A stretch of 13,222 bases of DNA, from NCBI GenBank assembly GCA_025450975.1, contig JANWLI010000065.1:1-13222 (forward strand). Direction: 5' to 3'. A program made the translations under genes and the position numbers. Positions 1 to 7,137 of the stretch are shown piece by piece. The notes below the pieces were generated by a model. It made no database searches. It was not told the origin of the DNA and saw only the letters and a list, made by a program, of their open reading frames with translations. This DNA comes from Candidatus Kapaibacterium sp. Its GTDB lineage: Bacteria > Bacteroidota > Ignavibacteria > Palsa-1295. Each line of letters begins with the position of its first letter. Positions within the stretch are counted from its first letter, which is position 1.

Positions 1-963
1 CCACGAACCGGATATATCACTGTCTACGTCGATCTTTGGGCAACCGATGGTGAGAGCGCATTCACGGCGACGTATGCGCGGGCAGTCTCTCAAGCATTGG
101 AGTCAAAAGCCTCAAAGATGCTCGAAGCAGCGAAGAACTTCTTCAGCAGCCTGCAGCCGATCCTGACGCTCAATAGTCAGGGAAAGCCGGAAGTGACATT
201 TCGCATGCATGCGGCTGACGACGATCATGACCTTATCGAAGTCCTGCAGGCGCCGCAGGAGATCGCCCGTAAGCGGAAGAAACATGTTGTGATCATCTTC
301 GACGAGTTTCAGCGGATCGCCGATTACACGACTGACAAAGTTGAGCGACATTTGCGGAGTATCATCCAGCATCATAAGAATGTCTCCTACATTTTCCTTG
401 GCAGCAGGCGGAGCCTTATTCGCAAGCTATTCCTGACGAAGGAGCGGCCGCTCTATCGGTCGGCAGGGCATTATCCGCTGGAGATGATCGCGGTGAAGCA
501 CTGGATACCGTTCATCGACAAGAAATTTCGCGCAACGGAGAAACGCATTACTCCTGAAGTTGCAGCAGAACTTGTGCGCCTGACCGAAGGCCATCCATTC
601 TACACACAGCATCTTGCGCATACGTTGTGGGATACCACAGAACATAAACGCGAGGCTACGCTGGAGTTATTGCAGAAAGCACTCGATACGGTCTTATCGC
701 GCGAGCATTACGGATACTCGAATATGTGGGAGCTGCTGACGCTTGCGCAGCGGCGGCTGCTGGCGGCGCTTGCGTTGCCAGAGTATCCGAATATTTCTGT
801 CTTCTCGTCGGAGTTTGTCCAGAAGTCAGGCATGAAGAGCGCCTCAACTATCCAGCGCGCACTGAGTGCGCTCGTCGATAAAGATATCATCGATCAGGAA
901 GGCGATCGCTACATCATCCTCGACCGATTCCTGCGCCTGTGGCTGCAGCGGATGGTGAAGTAG
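1..963 (+). CDS. AAA+ ATPase of the archaeal-type ATPase_2/COG1672 family, 5'-truncated by the window edge
   Basis: The reading frame is open from base 1, so this is the C-terminal 320 residues of a longer protein. A TTG at base 97 is an internal codon, not a convincing start. The first visible residues (GYITVYVDLWATDGE) look like the strand after the P-loop helix, so the Walker A motif lies upstream of the window. Walker B is seen as VVIIFDEFQ, with D101 and E102 of the visible part encoded at 301-306. A sensor-1-like strand follows (YIFLGSRRSLI), then a helical lid region. The C-terminal part, from about residue 230, looks like a winged helix (SASTIQRALSALVDKDII) ending in LRLWLQRMVK. Family members are predicted ATPases of mostly unknown role, common in archaea and in scattered bacteria. 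The gene stops at TAG 961-963 and its operon partners cannot be seen. The family call is fairly sure; a cellular function is not assigned. Confidence 0.82.
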   Translation, partial: PRTGYITVYVDLWATDGESAFTATYARAVSQALESKASKMLEAAKNFFSSLQPILTLNSQGKPEVTFRMHAADDDHDLIEVLQAPQEIARKRKKHVVIIFDEFQRIADYTTDKVERHLRSIIQHHKNVSYIFLGSRRSLIRKLFLTKERPLYRSAGHYPLEMIAVKHWIPFIDKKFRATEKRITPEVAAELVRLTEGHPFYTQHLAHTLWDTTEHKREATLELLQKALDTVLSREHYGYSNMWELLTLAQRRLLAALALPEYPNISVFSSEFVQKSGMKSASTIQRALSALVDKDIIDQEGDRYIILDRFLRLWLQRMVK

Positions 964-984
964 TTAGGGATATATTCCCCGGAT

Positions 985-1017
985 TTTTCCAAATGCCATA
1001 AAAATGTCTTATATTTA
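985..1017 (+). promoter_or_regulatory. Possible Bacteroidota-type promoter for the T9SS cargo pair
   Basis: TTTT at 985-988 and TATATTTA at 1010-1017 are separated by 21 bases. Bacteroidota sigma-ABfr promoters follow TTTG-N(19-21)-TAnnTTTG, so each box differs from consensus at its last base. Transcription would begin near 1024 and leave a leader of about 75 bases before the ATG at 1101. TATATT at 1010-1015 would also pass as an ordinary -10 box, but no good TTGACA-like box accompanies it. This is a pattern match only. Confidence 0.35.
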
Positions 1018-1048
1018 CACTAGGTCAATTGAGGGTCGGGGAAAGACA

Positions 1049-1062
1049 ACCTTGTGAAAGGT
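1049..1062 (+). other. Small leader hairpin with a GNRA tetraloop
   Basis: ACCTT (1049-1053) pairs perfectly with AAGGT (1058-1062) around the loop GTGA, which fits the stable GNRA class. It lies in the presumed 5' leader of the cargo operon, about 38 bases before the ATG. It has only five base pairs and no U-tract, so it is not a terminator. It may be a leader stabiliser or chance. Confidence 0.25.
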
Positions 1063-1100
1063 CGCCACACTGATTCAGTTTAGAAAGGATAGGGTCGTTG

Positions 1101-1859
1101 ATGAATCGATACTCGAGACTGTTTGCAGCAATTGCGGTACTATTTGTTCATCTTTCTATCCTAAGTCTGCATGCTTGCGTTCAAGCTCAAACAGGTTCCA
1201 GATTTTTATTTGTGCTCGATACTTCACCGATTAGCCATCAGTTGGGGCAGCCGATACGATGGGATACTGCATATGGCTCCATTCAAAATCTTACGGAGGA
1301 CTCGCTGTTTCTGGGCGCTAGTCAATCATACTCGCCACAATGGACTGTCAGAGGAATAATTTCCGGCAGATCTATCATGCCTGGCCCCCCTACTAAAAAT
1401 GTAATCGTGCTTGCTCCATATGAGACGCTTCCCATGATGATTTTACTCCTTCCATTTCCGGATTATAAAGATACGATAAGTATATGCTATAGCATTCTAT
1501 CGCTTGATGATACTAGCGACAAACAACAGCAATGCATACCGCTCTATATTTGGCGATCGACTGGCAGCGTTGCACAGAAAGAGTTGTTGTCGAATTCATC
1601 GAGAGTTTATCCAAATCCCTTCTCGTTATCTGCAACTATTTCGCTCACGCAGGAGCAATTTGCTTGGCAATTCGAGGTGATAATCTACGACGCAACAGGA
1701 CATGAAGTAACCGACCGGTTCACTATCTCATTGACAAGCGGCGGTATTCGAATCGAGCGTCAGGATATAGCAATCGGCACATATTATTACAGACTTCGCA
1801 GTAAAGCTTCCCCCCAGTCTTCTTCGATTATCGGAGCGGGGAAGTTCGTCCTACGATGA
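1101..1859 (+). CDS. Secreted beta-rich protein of unknown function with T9SS type A sorting domain
   Basis: This 252-residue protein starts at ATG 1101. A TTG one codon upstream is possible, but the ATG has a purine-rich ribosome binding site (AAAGGAT, 1084-1090) at suitable spacing. Residues 1 to about 29 form a Sec signal peptide (basic start, hydrophobic core AAIAVLFVHLSILSL), with likely cleavage after VQA. The middle, about residues 30-155, is predicted beta-rich with NLTEDSLFLG and a later cysteine pair (C129, C145) that could form a disulfide; I do not recognise its family. The last 85 residues are a T9SS type A sorting domain: VYPNPF, then EVIIYDATGHEV, then GTYYYRLR, ending GKFVLR. 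T9SS known role: export across the outer membrane with cleavage of this domain and surface anchoring or release. The stop overlaps the tyrosinase gene start by ATGA, so the two are almost certainly co-translated. It has few histidines outside the signal peptide, which argues against a His-rich copper donor such as MelC1. Confidence 0.85.
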   Translation: MNRYSRLFAAIAVLFVHLSILSLHACVQAQTGSRFLFVLDTSPISHQLGQPIRWDTAYGSIQNLTEDSLFLGASQSYSPQWTVRGIISGRSIMPGPPTKNVIVLAPYETLPMMILLLPFPDYKDTISICYSILSLDDTSDKQQQCIPLYIWRSTGSVAQKELLSNSSRVYPNPFSLSATISLTQEQFAWQFEVIIYDATGHEVTDRFTISLTSGGIRIERQDIAIGTYYYRLRSKASPQSSSIIGAGKFVLR

Positions 1860-4723
1860 TCGACTTCACTCTTTATCCTCTTCATATGAAAAATACCTCC
1901 TTTTATCAGCAACTGTCACGAAGTACACTACTGCTTCGTATGGCGTGGCGATCGAATCTTCGTTCTACCGCAGCTGTGATTCTTCTTTTAACACTTTCAT
2001 GCGGTCTTTATTTATCTGCTGCTTCGGCGCAAGTGCAAGCCGAACTTTGGATCAAAGACGATCCCAGCGACGATGGTAGTGAACCAAGTGCAACTCAAAC
2101 ACCTTTTGAAAGTCCGGACATCTGGATTCAGAAATGGGAGTTTGATGAAGGAGTAATTACTTCTCCAGGAATGCCCGGATATGATCCACGTCCATATTAT
2201 AACCCCGATCCCACCGACGATGCCGGGTATGATCCTCAGTGGGTCAAGGATCGTCAGGATCAACACCCACAACACATCCCGACCGGGTATAGCATGCCGG
2301 TATGGGTCTATGTTAAGGTACGCAATAGGGGTAATGCCCCTTCCGACGGGACAGAGGTGTTGAGAGTTTATTGGGCGAAAGCATCGACTGGCTTGAATTG
2401 GCCAACTTCATGGACGGGGCAAGCGGGGCACGGAAATCTCGTCACCCCAGGTGGGGATTGCGGCACTGACGAACTCTATCTCGGCGATGAAATTACCAAA
2501 CCGCGCAAGAATGCTTCGACGCTGTCTGCTTTTGAAATTCAACGATTACAAGAAGCTTACAGGGATATCAACGAAATAAAAGCATACAGCGATGGCGTAT
2601 CATTATGGCACAAACAAGACGAGATCCATCAGGCTACCCACGTTCACTCCTCACCGTCATTTTTGCCATGGCATCGCGAAATCGTCAACAGATTCGAGAA
2701 TATTCTGAGGGAAGTTCATCCCGAGGTAAAATTACCTTATTGGGATTGGGTTACCGATCCGACACAAGCAAACGGGGGCACGCCGTTGCTTGGGACAGAT
2801 CCGGAAGGTGACGATGTCGATGATTTTATGGGCATGGCTTTGGATCGTGTGGCGGCAACAGGGTATGGAAGTAGCGACTTTTGGAAATCGTTTGACCTCA
2901 ATTATTACTGTTCTGACGGGCCTAATGATAAGGCGGACTGGTTTGAGGGACTGAGAGCTTCCAGAGGCGATGCTGGATGTACCGATGACAGGCCACCTCC
3001 ATGCGATGGATCAGCTGCTTTTGCGGACCCCGTTCACCTGCTATCGCGTGATTGTGTGGGCGGAGATCCAACAGAACTTCCCTGGGAAATGGAACAAGAT
3101 ATTGATGTCATAACAAATAGCCTTTCAACAGAAGAGCCAGACGAATTCCAGGCCGAATACCTTGGCTTTTGGCAAAATCTAAGTGGATGGAATCACCTTA
3201 ATGGACATCAATATGTGGGTATGGGTAGTGGAGTGTTTGAAGAACAGGGAAACATCCTCGACCCACATACTTCCTTTCAGGACCCCTTTGTATTTATCAT
3301 ACATTCCGAAGTTGATCGCTTATTTGCAAAATGGCAGAGATATTATGCAGCGGATGCAAATCATACAGCAAATAATCAATTCCTGCGCAGACTTATCCCC
3401 TTTGATCCAATAACCCTTTTCGACGTTTACGGTGATGAGCGAAATACGGGAATTGAAGAAATAGAAGAATGCGATGATGGTGGAGATTGGGGTATCCAAA
3501 ACACTCTGGAGCCTTGGGCAGGAGCATCAATGGAGAACACGATCCCGGTATTCCCCTGGACTGCACTCCCGCCAGAGGGTAGGATCGTTGCAAAAACTTC
3601 TATCGATCCTACAGTTGTCACTCCGCCGATTTATGACGATGCTCCATTGACTATTCCTGTCCTTGCGCCGGGTGAATCGGTCATCATGCAAGTGCCGTGG
3701 TTCCCACCCGACCCGAAAGTTGCTTCGTGCACCGGCAATGAAGGTCATTATTGCTTGCTTGCTCGGATCGAGCGAGTTCCAACTTACCCGTTCGGAATGC
3801 ACTCTGCTGAGGCCACTAATTTACCAAGGAACGTCAGAAATAATAATAACATCGCATGGAAGAACATACAAATCATGCCGGGAGACCCGGGTGAAACACC
3901 CAATGTACCGCCGCCACCGCCGCCGCCATGCGCAGACGACCCGTGTATGGGAATTGGCGAAGTTATCGTTCATAATGTAGATCCTATGCAAACGGTAAAT
4001 ACAAAACTAGTTTTCACAGGTGTGACAGATATGGAACTCGATTCTGTAGGCATCATTGATTCGATTATTGTCGACCTTGGAACGGATCTATTCGACCTCT
4101 GGGCCGCTGGTGGATATCAAGGTGATGGCGTAAGCGAGTCACCCTGCGATTCAAATACGATTGTCGTTGAGCCTACCGGCGGATGGATCGGCAATATCCT
4201 TCTATCGGGTGATCAAATGGAAACTATCAACCTTGCAGCTATTCCATCGTCGACAGATTCGCTCCTTCCATACCAATTCCATCTTTTGCAGTATAAAGCG
4301 GCGACTCTAGTTGAGGAGGTGGACACGCTCATTGGTGGAGAAACATTCAGAGGGGATTGTTACGAGGCATGGGAGGCAGCTCCTCCTCCAGGTGATACTG
4401 GTATTGGCGGACCGGCAGAAAAGAGAGCCGCTCCGAATGTTGTGTCATTGAGCCGCCTTCAACCACATTTCGTGATGACGGTAAATCCTAACCCCTTTAC
4501 GAACGAAATTTCTCTGAAAGTCAACCTTGATGCCGAGGCATTACTGCGTGTTGACGTCTATGATGTGTTAGGAAATTCAATATACGGAAAAGGTCATAGA
4601 CTCGAGCGTTCTGGCGAGCATCATGTTATGCTTGGGGCGAGTAACTGGCCCTCCGGCACCTACTATGTTCGTGTCTCGGCTCCTTGGGGTGAAGTTCAAA
4701 CGCTAAAGCTAATGAAGGAGTGA
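1856..4723 (+). CDS. T9SS-exported tyrosinase-family (type 3 copper) protein with a nested domain layout
   Basis: This protein has 955 residues. The ATG at 1856 overlaps the previous stop, with a purine-rich stretch (GGAGCGGGGAAG) just upstream. In-frame ATGs at 1886 and 1940 lack such a site, though the 1940 start would give a more usual signal peptide. The hydrophobic core is AAVILLLTLSCGLYLSAASAQ, residues 39-59. The copper domain spans about 210-505. CuA is H264-SSPS-FLPW-H273-R274 with E281, matching PROSITE PS00497, followed by PYWDW (294-298); the first CuA ligand is probably H252 or H258. CuB is H447-x3-H451 and DPFVFIIH483-x3-D487, close to PS00498. The family oxidises phenols or catechols to quinones at a dinuclear copper site. 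Flanking it are residues about 86-200 (VWVYVKVRNRGNAPSDG, YWAKASTGL) and about 575-675 (LAPGESV, VPWFPPDP, CLLARIER, NNNNIAWKN), apparently two halves of one beta domain. A linker with seven prolines (685-691), an unknown beta-rich region and a T9SS type A sorting domain (NPNPF 877-881 to the end) follow. HB1+1 is Leu448. Confidence 0.92.
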   Translation: MIDFTLYPLHMKNTSFYQQLSRSTLLLRMAWRSNLRSTAAVILLLTLSCGLYLSAASAQVQAELWIKDDPSDDGSEPSATQTPFESPDIWIQKWEFDEGVITSPGMPGYDPRPYYNPDPTDDAGYDPQWVKDRQDQHPQHIPTGYSMPVWVYVKVRNRGNAPSDGTEVLRVYWAKASTGLNWPTSWTGQAGHGNLVTPGGDCGTDELYLGDEITKPRKNASTLSAFEIQRLQEAYRDINEIKAYSDGVSLWHKQDEIHQATHVHSSPSFLPWHREIVNRFENILREVHPEVKLPYWDWVTDPTQANGGTPLLGTDPEGDDVDDFMGMALDRVAATGYGSSDFWKSFDLNYYCSDGPNDKADWFEGLRASRGDAGCTDDRPPPCDGSAAFADPVHLLSRDCVGGDPTELPWEMEQDIDVITNSLSTEEPDEFQAEYLGFWQNLSGWNHLNGHQYVGMGSGVFEEQGNILDPHTSFQDPFVFIIHSEVDRLFAKWQRYYAADANHTANNQFLRRLIPFDPITLFDVYGDERNTGIEEIEECDDGGDWGIQNTLEPWAGASMENTIPVFPWTALPPEGRIVAKTSIDPTVVTPPIYDDAPLTIPVLAPGESVIMQVPWFPPDPKVASCTGNEGHYCLLARIERVPTYPFGMHSAEATNLPRNVRNNNNIAWKNIQIMPGDPGETPNVPPPPPPPCADDPCMGIGEVIVHNVDPMQTVNTKLVFTGVTDMELDSVGIIDSIIVDLGTDLFDLWAAGGYQGDGVSESPCDSNTIVVEPTGGWIGNILLSGDQMETINLAAIPSSTDSLLPYQFHLLQYKAATLVEEVDTLIGGETFRGDCYEAWEAAPPPGDTGIGGPAEKRAAPNVVSLSRLQPHFVMTVNPNPFTNEISLKVNLDAEALLRVDVYDVLGNSIYGKGHRLERSGEHHVMLGASNWPSGTYYVRVSAPWGEVQTLKLMKE

Positions 4724-4738
4724 TCCGATAGTATGATA

Positions 4739-4770
4739 AAAACAGCCGCGAAACGCGGCTGTTTTGTTTT
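4739..4770. terminator. Strong intrinsic terminator, likely bidirectional
   Basis: AACAGCCGCG (4741-4750) and CGCGGCTGTT (4754-4763) pair perfectly around the loop AAA. Two more A-T pairs extend the stem to 12 bp (4739-4765). On the plus strand the run TTTTGTTTT follows, terminating the T9SS cargo operon 16 bases after its stop. On the minus strand the stem is followed by TTTATC, so it could also end the convergent ABC exporter operon, whose last stop is at 4788. Confidence 0.93.
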
Positions 4771-4787
4771 ACTGAACCTGCCACAAC

Positions 4788-6032
4788 TTACGAATACTTC
4801 ACCCACTTGAATGCTTCCTTGAAGCTGAATTTCTTGCCGTACATGAGAATGCCGGTACGGTAGATCTTCGATGCAACGCTGGAGATGAAAAAGAACGTCA
4901 ATCCCATGAGTACGAACGACAGGGCGATCTGCCAGAACGGTGGCGTCTCGCTGTAGATGCGTCCCATCATCAGGATCGGCGAGAAGAAGGGGACGAGCGA
5001 GAGGATCACGCTTGCCGTTGTCGAGGGATTCTGGATGACGCTCGTCATACAGAGAATGGCGATCACGACGATGAAGGTGATCGGCATCGCAAGGCTCTGC
5101 GCATCGCTGGCCTGTTCGACCATGGCGCCGACCGTTGCATACAGCGTCGCATAGATCAGGAAGCCGCCGACGAAGTAGAGCACAAAGTAGACGAGCGACT
5201 CGATCGTGATAATGGCAGCAAGTGACGGTCCGGCCACAGCCATTGCAGGCAGAGCAAAGAAGCTTAGCATGCCGAACATGACGGCCCAGACGGCGATTTG
5301 CAGCATGCCGGCCATGCAGACGCCGAAGATCTTCCCGAGCATCAGATCGCGGGGCCGGACGCTTGAGATGATAAGCTCGATGACGCGTGTGCTCTTCTCC
5401 TCGATCACGCTCTGCATCATGAGCGATCCGTGGATGAGTAGGGAGATGTAAAGGATGAATCCGGTGATGTAACCGGCTGCAAAGCCAATGCCTGAATCCT
5501 CTGTCTCCTCATGGCTGGTGATCTTCAGGACTTCGATAGAGTTTTCCGGACTGAGCGAATCTATCAGCGACGATGATATGCCGTGCGTTGCAAGTCGCTC
5601 GTTAAGTACGACACCTTCGAGTTTGTTGCCGATCTCGCGGCGTGTATCAAAATCACTCGTGTTGCGCAAGCTGATGACGATCTTTGCGTCGTTGGCACTG
5701 ATAGCATTTGCAGGAATACGAATGTATCCGTCAAGTTTCTTCTCTTCGACAAGCGACTTCAGCGAGTCGATCGCCGTAGCAGAGATCGGCGTGGCGACAA
5801 ATTCGTATGTCGTCTTCTCTTCGCCTTTGACAAGATGACTCGCGAATGAACCGGTCTCGTCGATGACGGCGATCCGGGAAGTCTCGGACATGTTGAGCGA
5901 CGTGATGAGCACCGGCAGCAAGCCGACCACTGCCATCAGGAGCGGGGCAATAAGCGTCATAATGATGTAGCCCTTCGAACGGACTTGTCGTAGAAATTCA
6001 TGACGCATGACTATATACATCTTGCTTTTCAT
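4788..6032 (-). CDS. ABC-2 type (NatB-like) exporter permease
   Basis: This 414-residue integral membrane protein is a good length for the COG1668/ABC2_membrane_3 permeases. The cytoplasmic N-terminus (MRHEFLRQVRSKGYI) leads into TM1 at about 22-45. A large extracytoplasmic domain of about 135 residues follows. Then come five or six TM segments at about 184-208, 233-260, 276-302, 316-333, 340-358 and 368-388. The motif EEKSTRVIELIISSVRP (211-227) between the second and third segments is characteristic of this permease group. It pairs with the ATPase encoded immediately upstream; the two genes overlap by ATGA. Its ATG at 6032 has a strong Shine-Dalgarno sequence, AAAGGAGT on the minus strand (6039-6046), inside the end of the ATPase gene, so it can both reinitiate and recruit ribosomes itself. 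NatAB exports sodium in Bacillus, but related pairs export other substrates, and the substrate cannot be read from sequence. Confidence 0.93.
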   Translation of the reverse strand: MKSKMYIVMRHEFLRQVRSKGYIIMTLIAPLLMAVVGLLPVLITSLNMSETSRIAVIDETGSFASHLVKGEEKTTYEFVATPISATAIDSLKSLVEEKKLDGYIRIPANAISANDAKIVISLRNTSDFDTRREIGNKLEGVVLNERLATHGISSSLIDSLSPENSIEVLKITSHEETEDSGIGFAAGYITGFILYISLLIHGSLMMQSVIEEKSTRVIELIISSVRPRDLMLGKIFGVCMAGMLQIAVWAVMFGMLSFFALPAMAVAGPSLAAIITIESLVYFVLYFVGGFLIYATLYATVGAMVEQASDAQSLAMPITFIVVIAILCMTSVIQNPSTTASVILSLVPFFSPILMMGRIYSETPPFWQIALSFVLMGLTFFFISSVASKIYRTGILMYGKKFSFKEAFKWVKYS

Positions 6033-6952
6033 GCGATGACTCCTTTCTGTATCGGCTTGGAGACGGCCTCAAGGAATATTTCTTTCAGCGGTGGCTCGAC
6101 GATCTCCCACTTGATGATCTCGGTGACATTCGTCAGATGGCGCAGGATGGGTTGCGATTCGGTATTATGCAAAAGCTCGATGAGAAGTTCGTTGGTGTGA
6201 TGTTCGGCGATGCGAATGTCGAATGCCGAAAGCATCGGACGCAGATCGCCGGAGCCGTGATGGACAATGCGCACCATCCGTTTGCCGGAGGCCTGCTTTA
6301 CATCGCGTAGCGTTCCGGCGAGGACGATCTTGCCCTGATTGACCAAGGCGATCTCGTCGCAGAGCTGTTCGACCTGCTCCATGCGGTGCGTTGAAAGGAG
6401 AATGCTCTTTCCATTAGCTCGCTGTTCGAGGATGATCTCGTTGATGAGTTCGGCGTTAATCGGGTCGAGACCGGAGACGGGCTCGTCGAGGATCAGTAAT
6501 TCGGGATCGTGGAGCAGGGTAGTGATAAACTGCAGCTTCTGCTGCATGCCCTTGGAAAGCTCGTTCGTTTTTTTCTTTGACCAGGAGCCGATCTCGAAGC
6601 GCTCGAGCCAGTAGTCGATCGAGCGTTTGAGCGAGGCAGTATCCATGCCGCGCAAGGAGCCGAGGTATTCGAGTTGCTTGCGAACTTCGAGTTTTCTGTA
6701 CAGGCCACGCTCTTCGGGCATGTAGCCGACCTTATTCTGATGCTCGGGGCGCTGCGGCTCGCCGAAGAGCTCGATGGTGCCGCTATCGGGGAGGGTAATG
6801 CCCGTGATCATGCGGATCGTCGATGTCTTGCCGGCGCCATTGGGGCCGAGCAGGCCGAAGATGATGCCGCGGTTAACCGAGAGCGAGACGTCGTCGACCG
6901 CTTTCTGTTGTGCGTAGCTTTTCGTTACGTTCTGTAGGTGGAGTATATTCAC
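6029..6952 (-). CDS. ABC transporter ATP-binding protein, NatA-like
   Basis: This 307-residue nucleotide-binding subunit energises the permease encoded directly downstream. All core motifs are present: Walker A GPNGAGKT (36-43), signature LSKGMQQ (132-138), Walker B LLILDEP (152-158), D-loop SGLD (160-163) and switch histidine H189 in STHRMEQ. The Q-loop position reads GYMPEERGLY, with Glu where most ABC ATPases have Gln; this PEERGLY form is usual in the COG4152/NatA subgroup and supports that assignment. A C-terminal extension of about 90 residues after the core (from about 215) is also typical. The start is GTG at 6950-6952 (minus strand), giving MNILHLQNVTKSY; no clear ribosome binding site is seen. 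The gene is transcribed away from secD across a 185-base gap that carries possible promoter and operator elements. Confidence 0.95.
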   Translation of the reverse strand: MNILHLQNVTKSYAQQKAVDDVSLSVNRGIIFGLLGPNGAGKTSTIRMITGITLPDSGTIELFGEPQRPEHQNKVGYMPEERGLYRKLEVRKQLEYLGSLRGMDTASLKRSIDYWLERFEIGSWSKKKTNELSKGMQQKLQFITTLLHDPELLILDEPVSGLDPINAELINEIILEQRANGKSILLSTHRMEQVEQLCDEIALVNQGKIVLAGTLRDVKQASGKRMVRIVHHGSGDLRPMLSAFDIRIAEHHTNELLIELLHNTESQPILRHLTNVTEIIKWEIVEPPLKEIFLEAVSKPIQKGVIA

Positions 6953-6983
6953 GTTGCAGAGTTATAGTGAGCAGTTGCTAACC

Positions 6984-7010
6984 TTAGGGACAGTGGCAAC
7001 AGTGCCCTAA
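6984..7010. promoter_or_regulatory. Dyad TTAGGG-N15-CCCTAA, possible operator or leader hairpin
   Basis: TTAGGG (6984-6989) and CCCTAA (7005-7010) form a perfect 6-bp inverted repeat; allowing a one-base bulge after the left arm extends pairing by two. The 15-base centre contains CAGTG twice, nine bases apart (6991-6995 and 7000-7004). It lies between the divergent ABC exporter and secD genes, 32 bases from the ATPase start codon. It could bind a dimeric regulator or fold in the exporter mRNA leader. There is no U-tract, so it is not a terminator. Confidence 0.4.
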
Positions 7011-7013
7011 ATC

Positions 7014-7047
7014 CATAAATACCGTAAAACCCGTGAAAACTCACAAA
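7014..7047 (-). promoter_or_regulatory. Weak candidate promoter for the ABC exporter operon
   Basis: Read on the minus strand, TTTG (7047-7044) is followed after 22 bases by TATTTATG (7021-7014). The second box differs from the Bacteroidota -7 box TAnnTTTG at one specified base, and the spacer is one longer than the usual 19-21. Transcription would start near 7007, at the edge of the TTAGGG/CCCTAA dyad, which would suit an operator. The region is A/T-rich, so chance matches are likely. Confidence 0.22.
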
Positions 7048-7059
7048 ACCCACAAAAAA
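7024..7059. repeat. Four imperfect 9-bp A-rich repeats upstream of secD
   Basis: GTAAAACCC, GTGAAAACT, CACAAAACC and CACAAAAAA follow each other without gaps, each with AAAA at the same register. The A-tracts recur every nine bases, slightly short of a helical turn. They lie 78-114 bases before the secD start and could act as an UP-like or curved element, a binding-site array, or be simple low-complexity drift. Confidence 0.45.
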
Positions 7060-7137
7060 GCCAGATTTCGGGAGTTCCTTTGCCTTGGGGCGTGTTTACT
7101 GTCGCTCGTCTGAAACCAGTCTGAATTTTAGGACATC

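Noticed and set aside
97..963. The left ATPase as a complete 288-residue gene starting at TTG 97
   Set aside because: The frame is open back to base 1, the upstream residues fit the family, and no Walker A would be present in the short version. Treated as truncated by the window.
967..988. GGGA-tatat-TCCC hairpin followed by TTTTT as a terminator for the left ATPase gene
   Set aside because: Only four base pairs, and the T-run begins several bases after the stem. Too weak to call; the T-run is better used as part of the promoter candidate.
1170..1181. Possible lipoprotein signal (LHAC) in the small T9SS cargo
   Set aside because: His two residues before the Cys does not fit the usual lipobox, a good signal peptidase I site (VQA) follows, and T9SS type A cargo is normally not a lipoprotein.
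6715..6721. Glu in place of Gln in the Q-loop of the ABC ATPase as a defect
   Set aside because: The PEERGLY form is normal for the NatA subgroup, so it supports the family assignment and is not a mutation.
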